Of a stretch of 64,000 nt of DNA, positions 27,500-39,068 are shown piece by piece. The notes beneath the pieces were generated by a model. It had not been told where the DNA came from. It searched no databases and was given only the letters and a program-made list of their open reading frames with translations. This DNA comes from Gossypium raimondii (Eukaryota; Streptophyta; Magnoliopsida; Malvales; Malvaceae): the NCBI RefSeq assembly GCF_025698545.1, contig NC_068569.1, positions 42,294,001 to 42,358,000 on the forward strand, written 5' to 3'. Made by a program: the position numbers and the translations under genes. Within the stretch, counting starts at the first letter, position 1; every line of letters begins with the position of its first letter.

Positions 27500-28760
27500 G
27501 CATCAAGAACCACATTAGCTTTCCGGGTGATAATCAATCACTAGCTCATAGTCTTTGATTAGCTCGAGCCATCTTCGTTCATAAATTCAAGTCTTTTGAC
27601 TCATCAAATATTTCAAACTCTTATGATCGGTGAAGATTCGGCACTTTTCACCATACAAATAATGACACCAAATTTTAAAGCAAAAACAATGGCGACCAAT
27701 TCTAAATCATGCGTCGGATAATTCTTCTCATGCGGTTTCAACTGTCTCAAGCATAAGCTATTACTTTGCCCTCTTGCATTAACACACACCCAAGGCCATT
27801 CAACGATGCATCATCAGAAATTACAAACTCCTTCCGGACTCAAAGTTGCACCAACATTGGCGCCTCGATCAATAATGCCTTCAACTTTTCAAAACTCTGT
27901 TGACATTTATCGGTCCATTCAAACTTGACATTCTTCTGCGAGAACTTAGTCATAGGAGAAGCAATCATCGAGAATCCCTTGACAAACCGTCTGTAATACC
28001 CAGCTAAGCCCGAAGCTTCTAACTTCAATCACATTCTTTGGTGGCTCCCAATCAACAATTGCTGAAATTTTGCTTGGATCAACCCAATACCTTCACTTGA
28101 AACTATATGTCCCAAGAATCCAACCTCACGAAGCCAAAACTCACTTTTCTGAATTTAGCATACAATTTCTTTTCTCTCGAATCGCAACACGCTTCTCAAA
28201 TGTTACGCATGTTCGATTCATCCCGAGAATAGATTAAAATATCATCTATGAACACCACCACGAACTTGTCTAAGTACAGTAGAAAAATTCGGTTCATCAA
28301 GTCCATAAAATAGTGGAGCATTAGTCAACCCAAAAGGCATTACCGAAATTCATAGTGTCCATACCTCGTTCTAAAGGCGCTTTCGGCATCGACTCTTTAA
28401 CTCTCAACCGATAGTAACCGGACCTCGGATCGATCTTGGAGAACACTCATGCCTTTTAATTGATCAAACAAATCATCAATTCTCGGCAAAGGATACTTGT
28501 TCTTTATGGTCACCTTATTGAGTGACGATAGTCAATACAAAGTCTCATAGAGCCGTCCTTCTTTTCACAAATAACACAGAGCACCCCAAGGAGAAAACTT
28601 CGGTCTCACAAATCCTTTATCATCAACTCTTGTAATCGAGCTTTTAATTCCTTCAACTCGATCGAGCCATTCGATACGGTGCAATAGAAATCGGTGCGAT
28701 GCCGAATGCAGATCAATAGAAAACTCAACTTCTCTAATCGGAGGTAACCTGCAATTCCTC
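27500..28760 (-). pseudogene. gypsy reverse transcriptase and RNase H (frameshifted)
   Basis: The minus strand shows F-G-L-T-N-A-P near 28325-28345 and the catalytic [10 protein letters not shown] box at 28223-28252 (FIDD at 28241-28252). It also shows [13 protein letters not shown] (about 27962-28000) and an RNase H piece [14 protein letters not shown] near 27595-27640. Individual pieces lie in different frames, separated by small indels, so no continuous polymerase can be made. Confidence 0.85.
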
Positions 28761-28777
28761 CGAAATACATCCGAAAT

Positions 28778-29270
28778 TCACGGACTACTGCAGATCGATT
28801 CAAGCTTCGACCCAGTTATATCAGTATTCAACACATAAGCAAGATAAACTTCACATCCCTTTCTCAAGTATTTCTGAGCAGACATGTGCGAAATCACCAT
28901 AGGCAACTTATTCGGCTCCTCTGTTTCAATCCGGAGAATTTCACCATTTTCACACTTTAATTCAAGAATTTTCATCTACAATTCACCTTGGCATCATGCA
29001 ATATCAACCAATCTATCCCCAAAATAACATCGAACTCATCAAATGGTAACAACATCAAATTAGCCAGGAAACAGTGACCTTGAATCATCAGGGGGCAATT
29101 CTTGCAAATCTTATCAACTAAGACATACTTGCCTAATGGATTTGATACTTTAACTACATATTCAGTGTTTTCAACAGGCAATTTCTTACTAGATACCAAT
29201 TTCATGCATACATATGAATGAGTAGAGCCGGATCAATCAAAGCAATAACATCTATATCATGAAGAGAAAT
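28778..29270 (-). pseudogene. gypsy aspartic protease (frameshifted in the active site)
   Basis: The minus-strand frame 29205-28972 reads as a retroviral-type protease body with D-V-I-L-G-I-D-W-L. Just upstream (about 29215-29262) A-L-I-D-P should continue into the G-S-T-H-S-Y active-site loop. One G appears missing (CCGGCTCTACTC where CCGGGCTCTACTC is expected), which shifts the frame in the loop. Confidence 0.75.
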
Positions 29271-29429
29271 GTACCAAGAATCACATCGGAGATGAGGCAT
29301 CCTCTCGAGCACGTATGGCATAAGTCCCGGCAGCGCCTAATTTCGATCCTCCAATTGCATCTTTCATCACACTTTTACCATCGACTTTGCTTCCCACATT
29401 TCTGGCGGTCTCCCTCTACTAACAATATC

Positions 29430-30535
29430 ACCCGATCCAACTCTTGGCAAATTTTCTTCCTCTCTTCTCTCGGGGCAATCTCTTACATAATGCTCTTAGG
29501 AACCACACACAAACAAGCTCGTTTAAATCCCCAACACTCACCAATATGTCGCCGCCACACTGCTGACATTGTGTAGGGTGTTTCCTACATTGCCCACACT
29601 TGCTACAGAGGTAGCTCGAGTTGTAGCTCGAATCGACCTCCCTCGGTCTCTGCGTGAATACCCAATCGAACCAGGTTGGTCGTGGATCCATCCTTTAAAC
29701 TTCTTGAATGAGATTGAAATGTTCGCCCATTGTCCTCTTCCTTACATCTCGAGATTCCATCTCGCCCTTCTCTTTCTCTACTCGGTTCTTGACTTTACAG
29801 GCCGATCAACTAACACCACAAATTCTTTTAACTCTAAAATCCCAACATGCAATCGATGTCTTCATTTAGCCCTCTTCAAATCTTTTACACATAATAGCCT
29901 CCGTGAGGCACACATTCTGGGCATATTTACTAAGCCGAACAAACTCCCGTTCATATTCTCTACGGACATTCTACTGTTTCAACCCGAGAAACTCTTTGCG
30001 TTTTGATCAATAAAACGTTGGCTTACATATTTCTTTCTAAATTCTTCCCAAAGAAGTCCCAAGTAACTCTTTCTTTTGGAACCACCGATATCAATGTTTT
30101 CCACCAACGATATGCGAATCCTTCAATAAAGACACAAAGACATTTCAAACATTCTTCGGGTGCAAGATAATTCATCAAATACCGAATAGTATTTTCAAGC
30201 CAAAACTCGGCTTTTTCCGGATCATCATCAACATTGGCCTCAAATCTTCACCCCATGCTTTGAATTCTATCAACAGGTGGCTTACTTGATCTCACCAATT
30301 CGGCACTCCGTGGAGCTACGGGGACCGGTTGAGGAATAGGAGGGGGTGGAGGAGGAGGAACATTCGGATTTACACGGACATATTCTATATACCAATCACT
30401 CATCATTCGGAGGAAGGCTTCCCGAGCCTCATCCTGTCCATGTGTCTCATGTCTACTCTCTTCCTGCGCGGTCCCTTGCGCGAGAGCCGGCGCGTTACTT
30501 TCAACATCATCTGCCACACTTCGATCAGGATCCAT
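29430..30535 (-). pseudogene. gypsy gag (frameshifted)
   Basis: The ATG at 30535 opens a 95-codon frame starting M-D-P-D-R-S-V with a Pro-rich run near 30330-30360. After a stop at 30248 another frame continues with D-D-P-E-K-A-E-F-W-L-E and then W-W-K-T-L-I-S-V-V-P-K-E-R-V-T-W (about 30050-30115), the retrotransposon gag domain. Further in, C-S-K-C-G-Q-C (about 29595-29620) is a decayed zinc knuckle. At least three frame breaks were seen. Confidence 0.8.
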
Positions 30536-30655
30536 TTACTATATAAAACAAAATTTTAAATTGTCAGAAATCATCACACTATCACAATAATTTTATGGCA
30601 TGTATAGACTGACTTCCACACGTATTTTATTGGTCCGAGAACCGACTAAACCGTA

Positions 30656-30667
30656 GCTCTGATACCA
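30656..30667 (-). other. gypsy primer-binding site (tRNA-Met type)
   Basis: The minus strand reads TGGTATCAGAGC, complementary to the 3' end of plant initiator tRNA-Met, six bases inside the 5' LTR. It identifies the LTR at 30674-33429 as the 5' one and proves the minus orientation. Confidence 0.9.
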
Positions 30668-30673
30668 CTAAAA

Positions 30674-33429
30674 TGTAACACCCCTTACCCGTATTCCTTA
30701 CCAGAACAGAGTATGAGGTATTACTAAATTTTTAAAAATTTTCACAGCATTCCTACTTATTTTTGCTTAAACCTCCTGCAAATTTAGAACACATTCCAAT
30801 ATACCAACCAATTTCATTTGTATAAACACACATATAGTTTAACTATTAATAAACACTACATTTAAAAGGGAACCATAACATATATTTACATGATGATCCC
30901 ACATTACATAAAGTGTCTATACATGCCATAAAATTTCGGAACACTAGTAGTAAAATACCCCAAATGTGAAGGATAGTGTAGATGATTGTCTGACTTCGTT
31001 CCAATTTCCGAGTTGTTGGAAGTCACTATAACCAAGAGAAAAATAAAATCGAGTAAGCATATAGCTTAGTAAGTAAACACATGATAAATAAGTAATTACT
31101 CCCATAACTACACCAAAATATAAACTTATTCATGAATAACTTTATTGTTTAGCCAATTTCCAGCAAGCTGTTTTTCTGCGTCATAGTCGCTAATTTATTT
31201 TTATCTGGAGCTACAGGGCTCCAAATTGAGTTCCGTAAATTTTCCCTGAAACTAGACTCATATAAAATTTCACCATAAAAATTTCAGAATTTTTAACCCA
31301 GCAAATTAGTACAGTTTATTCATTAAACCTTCCCCTGTTTCACTGCCCAACGGTTCTGACCCTTCCTCACTAAAATTTACTTAACTCTCTGTACAAAATT
31401 TAAAAAATGGTTTCGCTTGTTTCTAATAAAAATAGACTCAATAAGGATTCCAGGGATATAAATTTCATGCCATAATTATTTTTTTACAATTTTTGGTAAT
31501 TTTCCATAGTTAGAACAGGGGATCTCGAAGTCAATCCAGCCCTATTTCAGTAAAATTCAGATATCTCCAAAAATACAACTCCTTTGCTTATTCTATTTCT
31601 TTCATATGAGAATAGATACATTCAACTTCAATTTCATATATTATTCAGCTTCCCATTCATTTTCCACCATTTATGGTGATTTTTCAAAGTTACCCAATTG
31701 CTGTTGTTCAACACAGTTTATAATTAAATCGTTCCTTTTGCATTTTGATATTTTCTCCCATCTCATACATGGGTCGATTTAGTATTCAACTCAATATTTA
31801 CCCCATAAAATTTTCCACCATATGGCAATATTCATCTTCCACACTTTTCGTTGAACACTGGAATGTTAGCCGTTATTGGTGGATCCCTTTCTTAGCACCA
31901 CCACCGAATCGGGAATCAAGACTTAGCAACCCCTGGGAATCAGACATAGCAACCCCTTTTATTTCAAAGATATGGTGGATATCGCACTTAGCACCACCAA
32001 TGAATCGGGAATCAGCACTTAGCAACCCCTCGGGGAATCAAGACATAGCAACCCCTTTTATTTCAAAGATATGGTGGATATCGCACTTAGCACCACCAAT
32101 GAATCGGGAATCAAGACTTAGCAACCCCTGGGGAATCAGCACATAGCAACCCCTTTCACATTTCAAAGATATGGTGGATCACGCACATAGCACCACCCAT
32201 AAATCGGGAATCAGCACACAAGAACCCCTTTTATATACAACATACTACGGCTTATTCCGAGTGTTCAACCCATAACCCATATATTGCAACCCTTTATCAC
32301 CTTTCCGATTTAACAACATTTTTAGGATATTGCCAAACATTTATTTTAATTCCAAATAAATCTCAACATATATCAAATAATATCAAAATAATACATTAAG
32401 TCACGTGTTTACTTACCTCGGTGCAAAATATCGTAATTTTGCACTTTACTCCACTATCTTTCCTTTTCCCGCTTGATATACTCTTCACGTCTTTCTTGAT
32501 CTATAATAGCAAATTTAACTCGTTTAATATTCACATTTATTAAAATAATCCACCACCCAACTTTTGAAAATTACAATTTTGCCCCCAAACTTTTGCATAA
32601 TTACACTTTTGTCCCCAAGCTCGGAAATTAAACTTCATCACTTATTCTTAAGTTTTATAACATGCTGAACATTTTTCCCTTCTATGGCAACATCAAATTC
32701 CCACTCCAACACATACTTTTGAATATTAATTATTTTTACCGATTATGTCTATTTACCCGTTTTCGCTTAAAATTGCTTAGCAAAAGTTGTTTAACAAAAT
32801 CTCTAGCTTCATATTCCACCATAAAACAGCAAAATAAACACATTTCACCTATGGATATTTTTCCAAATATGAACCCTAACACGAATTAATGGTAGAATAA
32901 GCTAAACCAAGTTAAGGGACTCCAAAATACGAAGAACATTAAAAGCGGGCTTAGAATCACTTACTATGGAGCTTGAAAGCTTAAAAACCCTAAATATGGC
33001 TTCCCCCTTGCTGATTTCGTTCACCATGAAGAAGATGAGCATATTTTGCCATCTTTTTCCCATTTAATTCTATTTAATAACCAAATGACTAAAATGCCCC
33101 CATTTAAAAAAATCTATTTCACCCATTTCTTATGTCTATTTTTGTCCATCAACTAACTAATGGTCTAATTACCACATAAAGACCTCCAATTTAAAATTTC
33201 ATAACAATTAGACACCTCTAAGATGTAGAACTCAACTTTTGCACTATTTACAATTTAGTCCTTTTGACTAAATTGAGTGCCCAAACGTCGAAATTTTCGA
33301 ACGAAATTTTTACGAAAATTTTCCGTGAAATTGTAGACCATAAAAATATAATAATAACCATATTTTCCCTCGTCGGATTTGTGGTCCCGAAACCACTATT
33401 CCGACTAGGCCCAGAATCGGGCTGTTACA
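30674..33429 (-). repeat. gypsy 5' LTR (2756 bp)
   Basis: Near-identical partner of 23222-25955. Its tandem block at 31870-32240 differs in detail from that of the other LTR through small indels. Plus-strand open frames here (such as 31745-32146) are translations of the tandem block, not genes. Confidence 0.93.
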
Positions 33430-33434
33430 AATTG
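33430..33434. repeat. target-site duplication AATTG (right)
   Basis: Direct repeat of 23217-23221 next to GGGCTGTTACA. Confidence 0.9.
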
Positions 33435-33472
33435 TCTGTTAATTGTCTTGATATATACTTACAGACAATATG

Positions 33473-35691
33473 AGAACCAGATCCATTCACCACTATTTCG
33501 GCTCTTCCATCTTTAACTAAGAATGAAAGAGCAAATAAATTCTCGACAGTCTGTGCAAATGAACTTCTATTCAAGATCAAACTTTCAAGTTTCACTTGTC
33601 TCTTTCTCCTTAAAATTTCAAACATCAACGCCATATTCCACAAGACGCTTTCTCTTCAACACCAGTTTCATCAACCTGTTGAGCACAACAATAACTCTTT
33701 GTCAACAATGGTTGTTAAAAGAGTAGACAGACACAATGCAAATTATGAGTGCTAAGCTTATGGTACCAAACAATATACATTCAACCACACAACACTAAAC
33801 ACTGCACATCAGGATACACGTTTTATTTACTTCCACAACATCTCTAACCATCAATTAATAGAAACCAAACAAGAAAGGGAAGTTTGAATATTCCCCAAAG
33901 ATAGTGTGTGAATAACTCAAAAACACACCAACTCCATGAGATATGGCTATTACCAAGTAACTCAGTGCCAACTTATACACCTTCTTCCTGATCATGCGTT
34001 CACTTAAAAATTAGTGTATTCAGTTAAATTCAGCAATATTTTAACGAAAGTTTATACTGAATCAATTTATTGTAGTTAAATGAAGAAAACAAATCAAACC
34101 AAACTCTCTGTAAGCCACAACAAATTGAAGGCAGTTCTGTTTCATTATTCAGTTGTTAGACTTAAAAATAGTTAAGAGTTCTATAATATAATTCACCTAG
34201 TTACACAAAGAACAAATACTAGTTTTATTTCATAAATAAAATAAAATTTTAGATTAACAAAAGTCAAGTTGGTTAGGTTAGGCATGGCATGAACATATTT
34301 CAATTTTTAATAACAAGAACTTTAAAGTGAACTGAATAGTTTTATCATAACTTGAAAAAAAAAAACTAAGACACCAAAAAACAAAATGAAACGAGCACAA
34401 TGATTTTATTGAGGTTCTTCAACTATATTTCACAACCCTAAATGATGCTTAAAAACTAAAGACCAGAGAACACACTTCACCTCATCAGGACGACTAGTAT
34501 CGGTTGGTCCGACAAAGACGCTTTCTAGTAACCATAGACTTCGTTGCCTTAACTCATTACTCATTGGTCCAAGCCTAAAGATCAGCACAAAGCAAAACAA
34601 TTCAGCAAGAATCCAACAATCCTTAACACCCAATCCATTAAAGACCAAAAAGAAAACTCAAAACAGTATCTATAAAAGAACTAACATAGTGCAAATTCCT
34701 TTGCAGGTTCTAAAGAATGGTGAAACAGCCACCCCAATTTCTTTCCAATCAATCGATATCTGCTCATTTTCTTGTGTTTCAAGGCTCCTGGTGGATTTCC
34801 CAAACTCTCTAATTAAACAATTGACGAAGTCTGCTAGGCTGATTCCTTCACAAGAGATGGACTTAACAGAAGTTGCCAATGTATTGGTTAAGCCTAACAA
34901 TGCCTCCGCATCGGCTACTTGTTCACGTGGCTTCGAAACTACAAGCACGAAAAAGAGAAGCACCAAAATTAATTACAATAATAAATATATATTTCTTTAT
35001 GACCAATGTGAGTCTATTTGCAACACCTTTGCAGATTAAATTCTTTCAACTTTTCCACATAAAAAAGAAATGAACAAAGGCTACTAAGTTAATTAAACTA
35101 AAACCTAGAAAATCTCAAACAAATTCAACGAATTAACGCTTAACGGACTTCCTTTAAGAAGTTAAAAGAAATGTGATAATTTATGAAAATGTTGAATATT
35201 TAAAAAGCTATTCAAGAACAACAAAATGAGACGTAACAAGTAAATGAAAACAAATTCTCTAAAACTTAAAGGAAAAGCAAAGGGAAACCTTGTTGATGTA
35301 AGTTGTCGACTTCATTAATGATTATGTTAAATTTATTAGAATCCACGTTCGATATTTCTTCCCTTGCATCTGCACCGCCAAAAATTCAAGTTAGAAAAAG
35401 CAATAATTTAGCTCAAATCTGGAAAGAAAATTAAAACAAAAAAAAACTAGTGAAATGAGATTAATATCCTTTCAGGAAAAGAAGAAGAAGAAAAATAATA
35501 ATAACCGCTTATTTTGGTCATCACGACAAGGTATTTGGAGCGAAGAACCCTCCTATCTGCCGCATCCTCTTCTCGATTCGGTTTATTCAACTCAACATCC
35601 GTCGACTCATCTCGGGCCACTCCCGCTACCTTGGTTCGAACCGGTTCAGCAGATGCATCACCCTTACCTGTTTGTTTTTCTTTGTTCACAT
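33473..35691 (-). pseudogene. NSE4: captured fragment of NSE4 (SMC5/6 complex kleisin), 3'-truncated and frameshifted
   Basis: The minus-strand exons are 35691-35506, 35369-35289, 34938-34686, 34574-34481 and 33675-33473, with GT-AG introns and phases that mostly still join. Recognisable NSE4 segments are R-R-V-L-R-S-K-Y-L, then S-N-K-F-N-I-I-I-N-E-V-D-N-L-H-Q-Q, S-K-P-R-E-Q-V-A-D-A-E-A-L-L and G-I-C-T-M-L-G-P-M. The Nse4 C-terminal-domain piece [20 protein letters not shown] follows. NSE4 is the kleisin bridging the SMC5/6 ATPase heads in DNA repair. Lesions: the ATG at 35691 is out of frame with the following codons (the next triplet is TGA), the last exon needs a frameshift near 33640, and 34505-34535 looks like two compensating indels. 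The remaining C-terminal exons are not found. A CT-rich leader (about 35800-35830) precedes it. Retained introns mean DNA-level capture. Confidence 0.82.
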
Positions 35692-35699
35692 TTCTCCTT

Positions 35700-35935
35700 A
35701 TAATTTCAAAGAATTTGAGTCTAAAACGAATAAAAAAACTAACGAACAGACTAAAACCCTCGACAAAGAAATTAGCAACGGAAGAAGATTTTGTAAATCA
35801 ACAGTAAAAAGAGAGAGAGAGAGAGAGATGGAGAAGAAAAAAAGAACAGAAAATGATTACAGTTTAAGACATTTTAATTTCTCCCTCCCATTCTTTCTTT
35901 TCAATACTCACTTTCCCGCTACTAATTTTTCAGTA
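35700..35935 (-). promoter_or_regulatory. captured NSE4 5' leader region
   Basis: Between the NSE4 start and the CACTA subterminal array lies non-repeat sequence with a (GA)n/(TC)n run at about 35808-35828, typical of a plant 5' leader. It suggests capture included the transcription start. Whether a promoter came along is unknown. Confidence 0.35.
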
Positions 35936-37040
35936 CTAACTTTGCGGCGTTTGTTCCTTAGCGCCGCTAATGACCATATTTAGCGGCGTTTTTACCTTAA
36001 CGCCGCAAAACCCATTAAATTCGCAGCCAAAAACTACACCATTTTGTCTTCATTATTAAGAATATTTTTGCGGCGTTTTTTAGTAGCGCCAGTAATGCCC
36101 AGGCAAAATGACACCGCTTTCTGGCGAGAATGTAACTTTGCGGCGTTTTTTCCTTAGTGCCGCTAATGACCACCTTTAGTGGCGTTTTTCCCTTAGCGCC
36201 GCAAAACCCATTAAATTCACAGCCAAAAACTGCACCGTTTTGTCTTCATTATTAAGAATTTTTTACGACGTTTTTTAGTAGCGCCACTAATGCCGGTGAA
36301 AACGACACCGCTTTTTAAAACCGAGAATGAACTTTGCGTTTTTCCTTAGCGCCGCTAATGACCACATTTAGCGGCGTTTTTACCGTAGCTCCGCAAAACC
36401 CATTAAATTCGCAGCCAAAAATTGCACCGTTTTGTCTTCATTATTAAGAATATTTTGCGGCGTTTTTTTCTAGCGCCACTAATGCCCAGGCAAAACGACA
36501 CCGTTTTACGAAAACTGAGAACAGAACTTTGCGGTGTTTTTTCCTTAGCGCCGCTATGACCACCTTTAGCAGCGTTTTTCCCTTAGCGCCGCAAAACCCA
36601 TTAAATTCGCGGCCAAAAACTGCACTGTTTTGTCTTTATTATTAAGAATATTTTGCGGCGTTTTTTAGTAGCGCCACTAATGCCCAGGCAAAACGACACC
36701 GTTTTACGAAAACTGAGAACAGAACTTTGCGGCGTTTTTTCCTTAGCGCCGCTAATGACCACCTTTAGCGGCGTTTTTCCCTTAGCGCCGCAAAACCCAT
36801 TAAATTCACAGCCAAAAACTGCACCGTTTTGTCTTCATTATTAAGAATTTTTTGCGGCGTTTTTTCCTTAGCACCGCTAATGACCATCTTTAGCGGCGTT
36901 TTTCCCTTAGCGCTGCAAAACCCATTAAATTCGCAGCCAAAAACTGCACCGTTTTGTCTTCATTATTAAGAATATTTTGTGGCGTTTTTGTTAGAAACGC
37001 CACTAGTACATTAAATTTTCTATTGAAACGGCGCCGTTTT
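35936..37040 (+). repeat. CACTA right subterminal array 1 (about 196-bp period)
   Basis: The block starting ACTTTGCGGCGTTTTTTCC recurs near 35938, 36135, 36331, 36526 and 36724 (period 195-198 bp). Each copy holds TTAGCGCCGCTAATGACCA, CCCATTAAATTCGCAGCC, TGCACCGTTTTGTCTTCATT and TAGCGCCACTAATGCC. A shortened copy follows to about 37040. Confidence 0.85.
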
Positions 37041-37309
37041 GGCAAACTTTAATGCATAGTTTTGTTTAGGTAATATTTATAAAAATTAGATAAAATTATC
37101 AATTTTAGTTTTTTAAGTAGTATTTATAAAAATTAGGTAAAAATAAAAATTTTAGTGTTTTTATTTCTTTTTAATTTTTTAATTTATAATTTTTACAATT
37201 TTTACAATTTTAAATTATTATATTCAAATTATTATATATTGCATATCAATTTTAAATTAATAATATTTACAATTTATTATTATCTCTTTTACAATTATAT
37301 AAAGAACTT

Positions 37310-37860
37310 ATTTAATATATAAATTAAAAAGTACTAATTAATCCAAATCTTAAACCCTAACCCGACCCCAAATCCCTAACCCCTAACCCCTAAACTTTAT
37401 TTAATATATAAATTAAAAAGTACTAATTAATCTAAACCCTAAACCCTAAACCAGACCCCGAATCCCTAACCCCTAACCCTAAACTTTATTTAATATATAA
37501 ATTAAAAAATAGTAATTAATCTAAACCTTAAACCATAACCCGATCTTGAATCCCTAACCCTTAACCCCTAACCCCTAAACCTTATTTAATATATAATTAA
37601 AATATACTAATTAATCTAAACCCTAAACTCTAACCTAACACTGAATTTATAAACCCTAAATCCCTAACTCTTAACATCTAACCCCTATCCTAACCCCTAA
37701 CCCATAAACCTTAAATCACATTAACCCTTAAACCAGAATCCCTAATCCATAATCCCTAATTCCATAATCTATAAAACTTAAAATTGTAACTCCTAAACCG
37801 ATCTTAAATCCTAAATTAACCATATATATACCCTAAACCATATTTATTAAACCCTAAACT
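37310..37860 (+). repeat. telomere-like CCCTAAA block with 80-96 bp higher-order period
   Basis: Clusters of AACCCTAAACCCTAA / CCCTAACCCCTAACCC alternate with an AT spacer (TTATTTAATATATAAATTAA) that starts at about 37318, 37397, 37486 and 37582. The array then degrades to scattered AACCCTAA up to about 37860. CCCTAAA is the plant telomere unit, but the copies are degenerate, so this is interstitial and inside the CACTA element. Confidence 0.8.
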
Positions 37861-38324
37861 ATAATGATAATTAAATTAAATATTTTAAAATTAATACTAT
37901 CTTATCTCTTACAATTATATTTGAAATTATTTAGTATATAAATTAAAATCAATCAGTCATGTACCCAAAAATTTTAAAATTATGGCTTAATAATAGTATT
38001 TTAATTTTTCTATTTTTAACAAATATTTTTCTATGTTTTTTATTTCAATTTATTTCTTCGTGTCATTATTTCAAATTAATTCATTTTTAACAAATATTCA
38101 TTTAAAATTAAATTGAATTTTAATTAATAGAAATAAACAAATTAAATAGTAATTAATTCAATATTTTAAAATTAATACTATCTCTTTTACGATTAAATAA
38201 GAAATTATTTAATAAATAAACTAAAAAAATCAGTAATGTATCCAAAAAACTTTAAAATTATTTTAAATAATATTATATTAATTTTTCCATTTTTAACAAA
38301 TATTTTAAATTATTTTAAATCCCT
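37861..38324. other. AT-rich spacer between CACTA arrays
   Basis: Low-complexity AT-rich DNA with a partly repeated TATTTAATTTTTCCATTTTTAAC stretch. No gene was seen. Confidence 0.4.
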
Positions 38325-39068
38325 GAGCATTAGCGGCGCTTACTTAAAAACGCCACTAAATCCCCGAAAGCTCAGAAAACGGCGTCGTTGGGCTTAGGTA
38401 TTTTTGCGGCGCTTTCCCAAAAATGCCGCTAAAGCCCTAAGCATTAGCGGCGCTCTTAAAAACGCCACTAAATCCCCGAAAGCTCAGAAAACGGCGTCGT
38501 TGGGATTAGGTATTTTTGCGGCGCTTTCCCAAATACGCCGCTAAAAACCTGAGCATAAGCGGCGCTTACTTAAAAATGCCACTAAATCCCCGAAAGCTCG
38601 GAAAACGGCGTCGTTGTGCTTAGGTCTTTTTGCGGTGCTTTCCCAAAAACGCCGCTAAAGCCCTAAGCATTAGCGACGCTTACTTAAAAATGCCACTAAA
38701 TCCCCGAAAGCTCAGAAAACGGTGTTGTTGGGCTTAGGTATTTTTGCGGCGCTTCTCAAAAACGCCGCTAAAGACCTGAGCATTAGCAGCGCTTACCTAA
38801 AAACGCCACTAAATCCCCGAAATCTCAGAAGACGGCGTTGTTGGGCTTAGATTTTTTTGTGGCGCTTTCTCAAAAACGCCGCTAAAGCCCTGAGCATTAG
38901 CGGCGCTTTCTTAAAAACGCCGCTAAATCCCCGAAAGCTCCGAAAACGGCGTCGTTGGGCTTAGGTATTTTGCGGTGCTTTCTGGAAAACGCCGCTAATG
39001 CTTATTTTCAGCGGCGTTTTCCATGAGTCACCGCTAATGATCAATCTTTAGCGGCGTTTGTTATCCAA
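38325..39068 (+). repeat. CACTA right subterminal array 2 (about 113-bp period)
   Basis: Six units begin with GCATTAGCGGCGCTTACTT near 38327, 38441, 38553, 38667, 38780 and 38893. Each contains CACTAAATCCCCGAAAGCTC, AAAACGGCGTCGTTGGGCTT and a closing GCGGCGCTTTCCCAAAAACG stretch. The array runs into the right terminal inverted repeat. Confidence 0.88.

Larger units (their letters stand above)
23222..33429 (-). mobile_element. Ty3/gypsy chromovirus (Tekay/Del-like) LTR retrotransposon
   Basis: The full-length architecture lies on the minus strand: 5' LTR 30674-33429, primer-binding site, gag, protease, reverse transcriptase, RNase H, integrase, chromodomain, polypurine tract, 3' LTR 23222-25955. 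It is 10,208 bp with AATTG duplications. The chromodomain after integrase and the sequence style (H-N-V-F-H-V-S-M-L-R-R-Y) place it with Tekay/Del chromoviruses. By eye the LTRs differ at roughly 20-plus sites over about 2.7 kb, so insertion is fairly recent. Yet gag-pol is broken by many small indels, so this copy cannot encode its own proteins. It is inserted within the CACTA element, in or at the edge of the last remaining intron of the captured NSE4 fragment. Confidence 0.93.

Noticed and set aside
31745..32146. 133-codon open frame on the plus strand as a gene
   Set aside because: It is a translation of the tandem block in the gypsy LTR. The corresponding frame in the other LTR is different and broken.
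33473..35691. functional NSE4 gene disrupted only by the gypsy insertion
   Set aside because: The start codon is out of frame, the last exon is frameshifted, C-terminal exons are missing on the far side of the gypsy element, and CACTA termini with TAT duplications enclose it.
37310..37860. true chromosome end
   Set aside because: The CCCTAAA copies are degenerate, interspersed with AT spacer and flanked by CACTA sequence on both sides.
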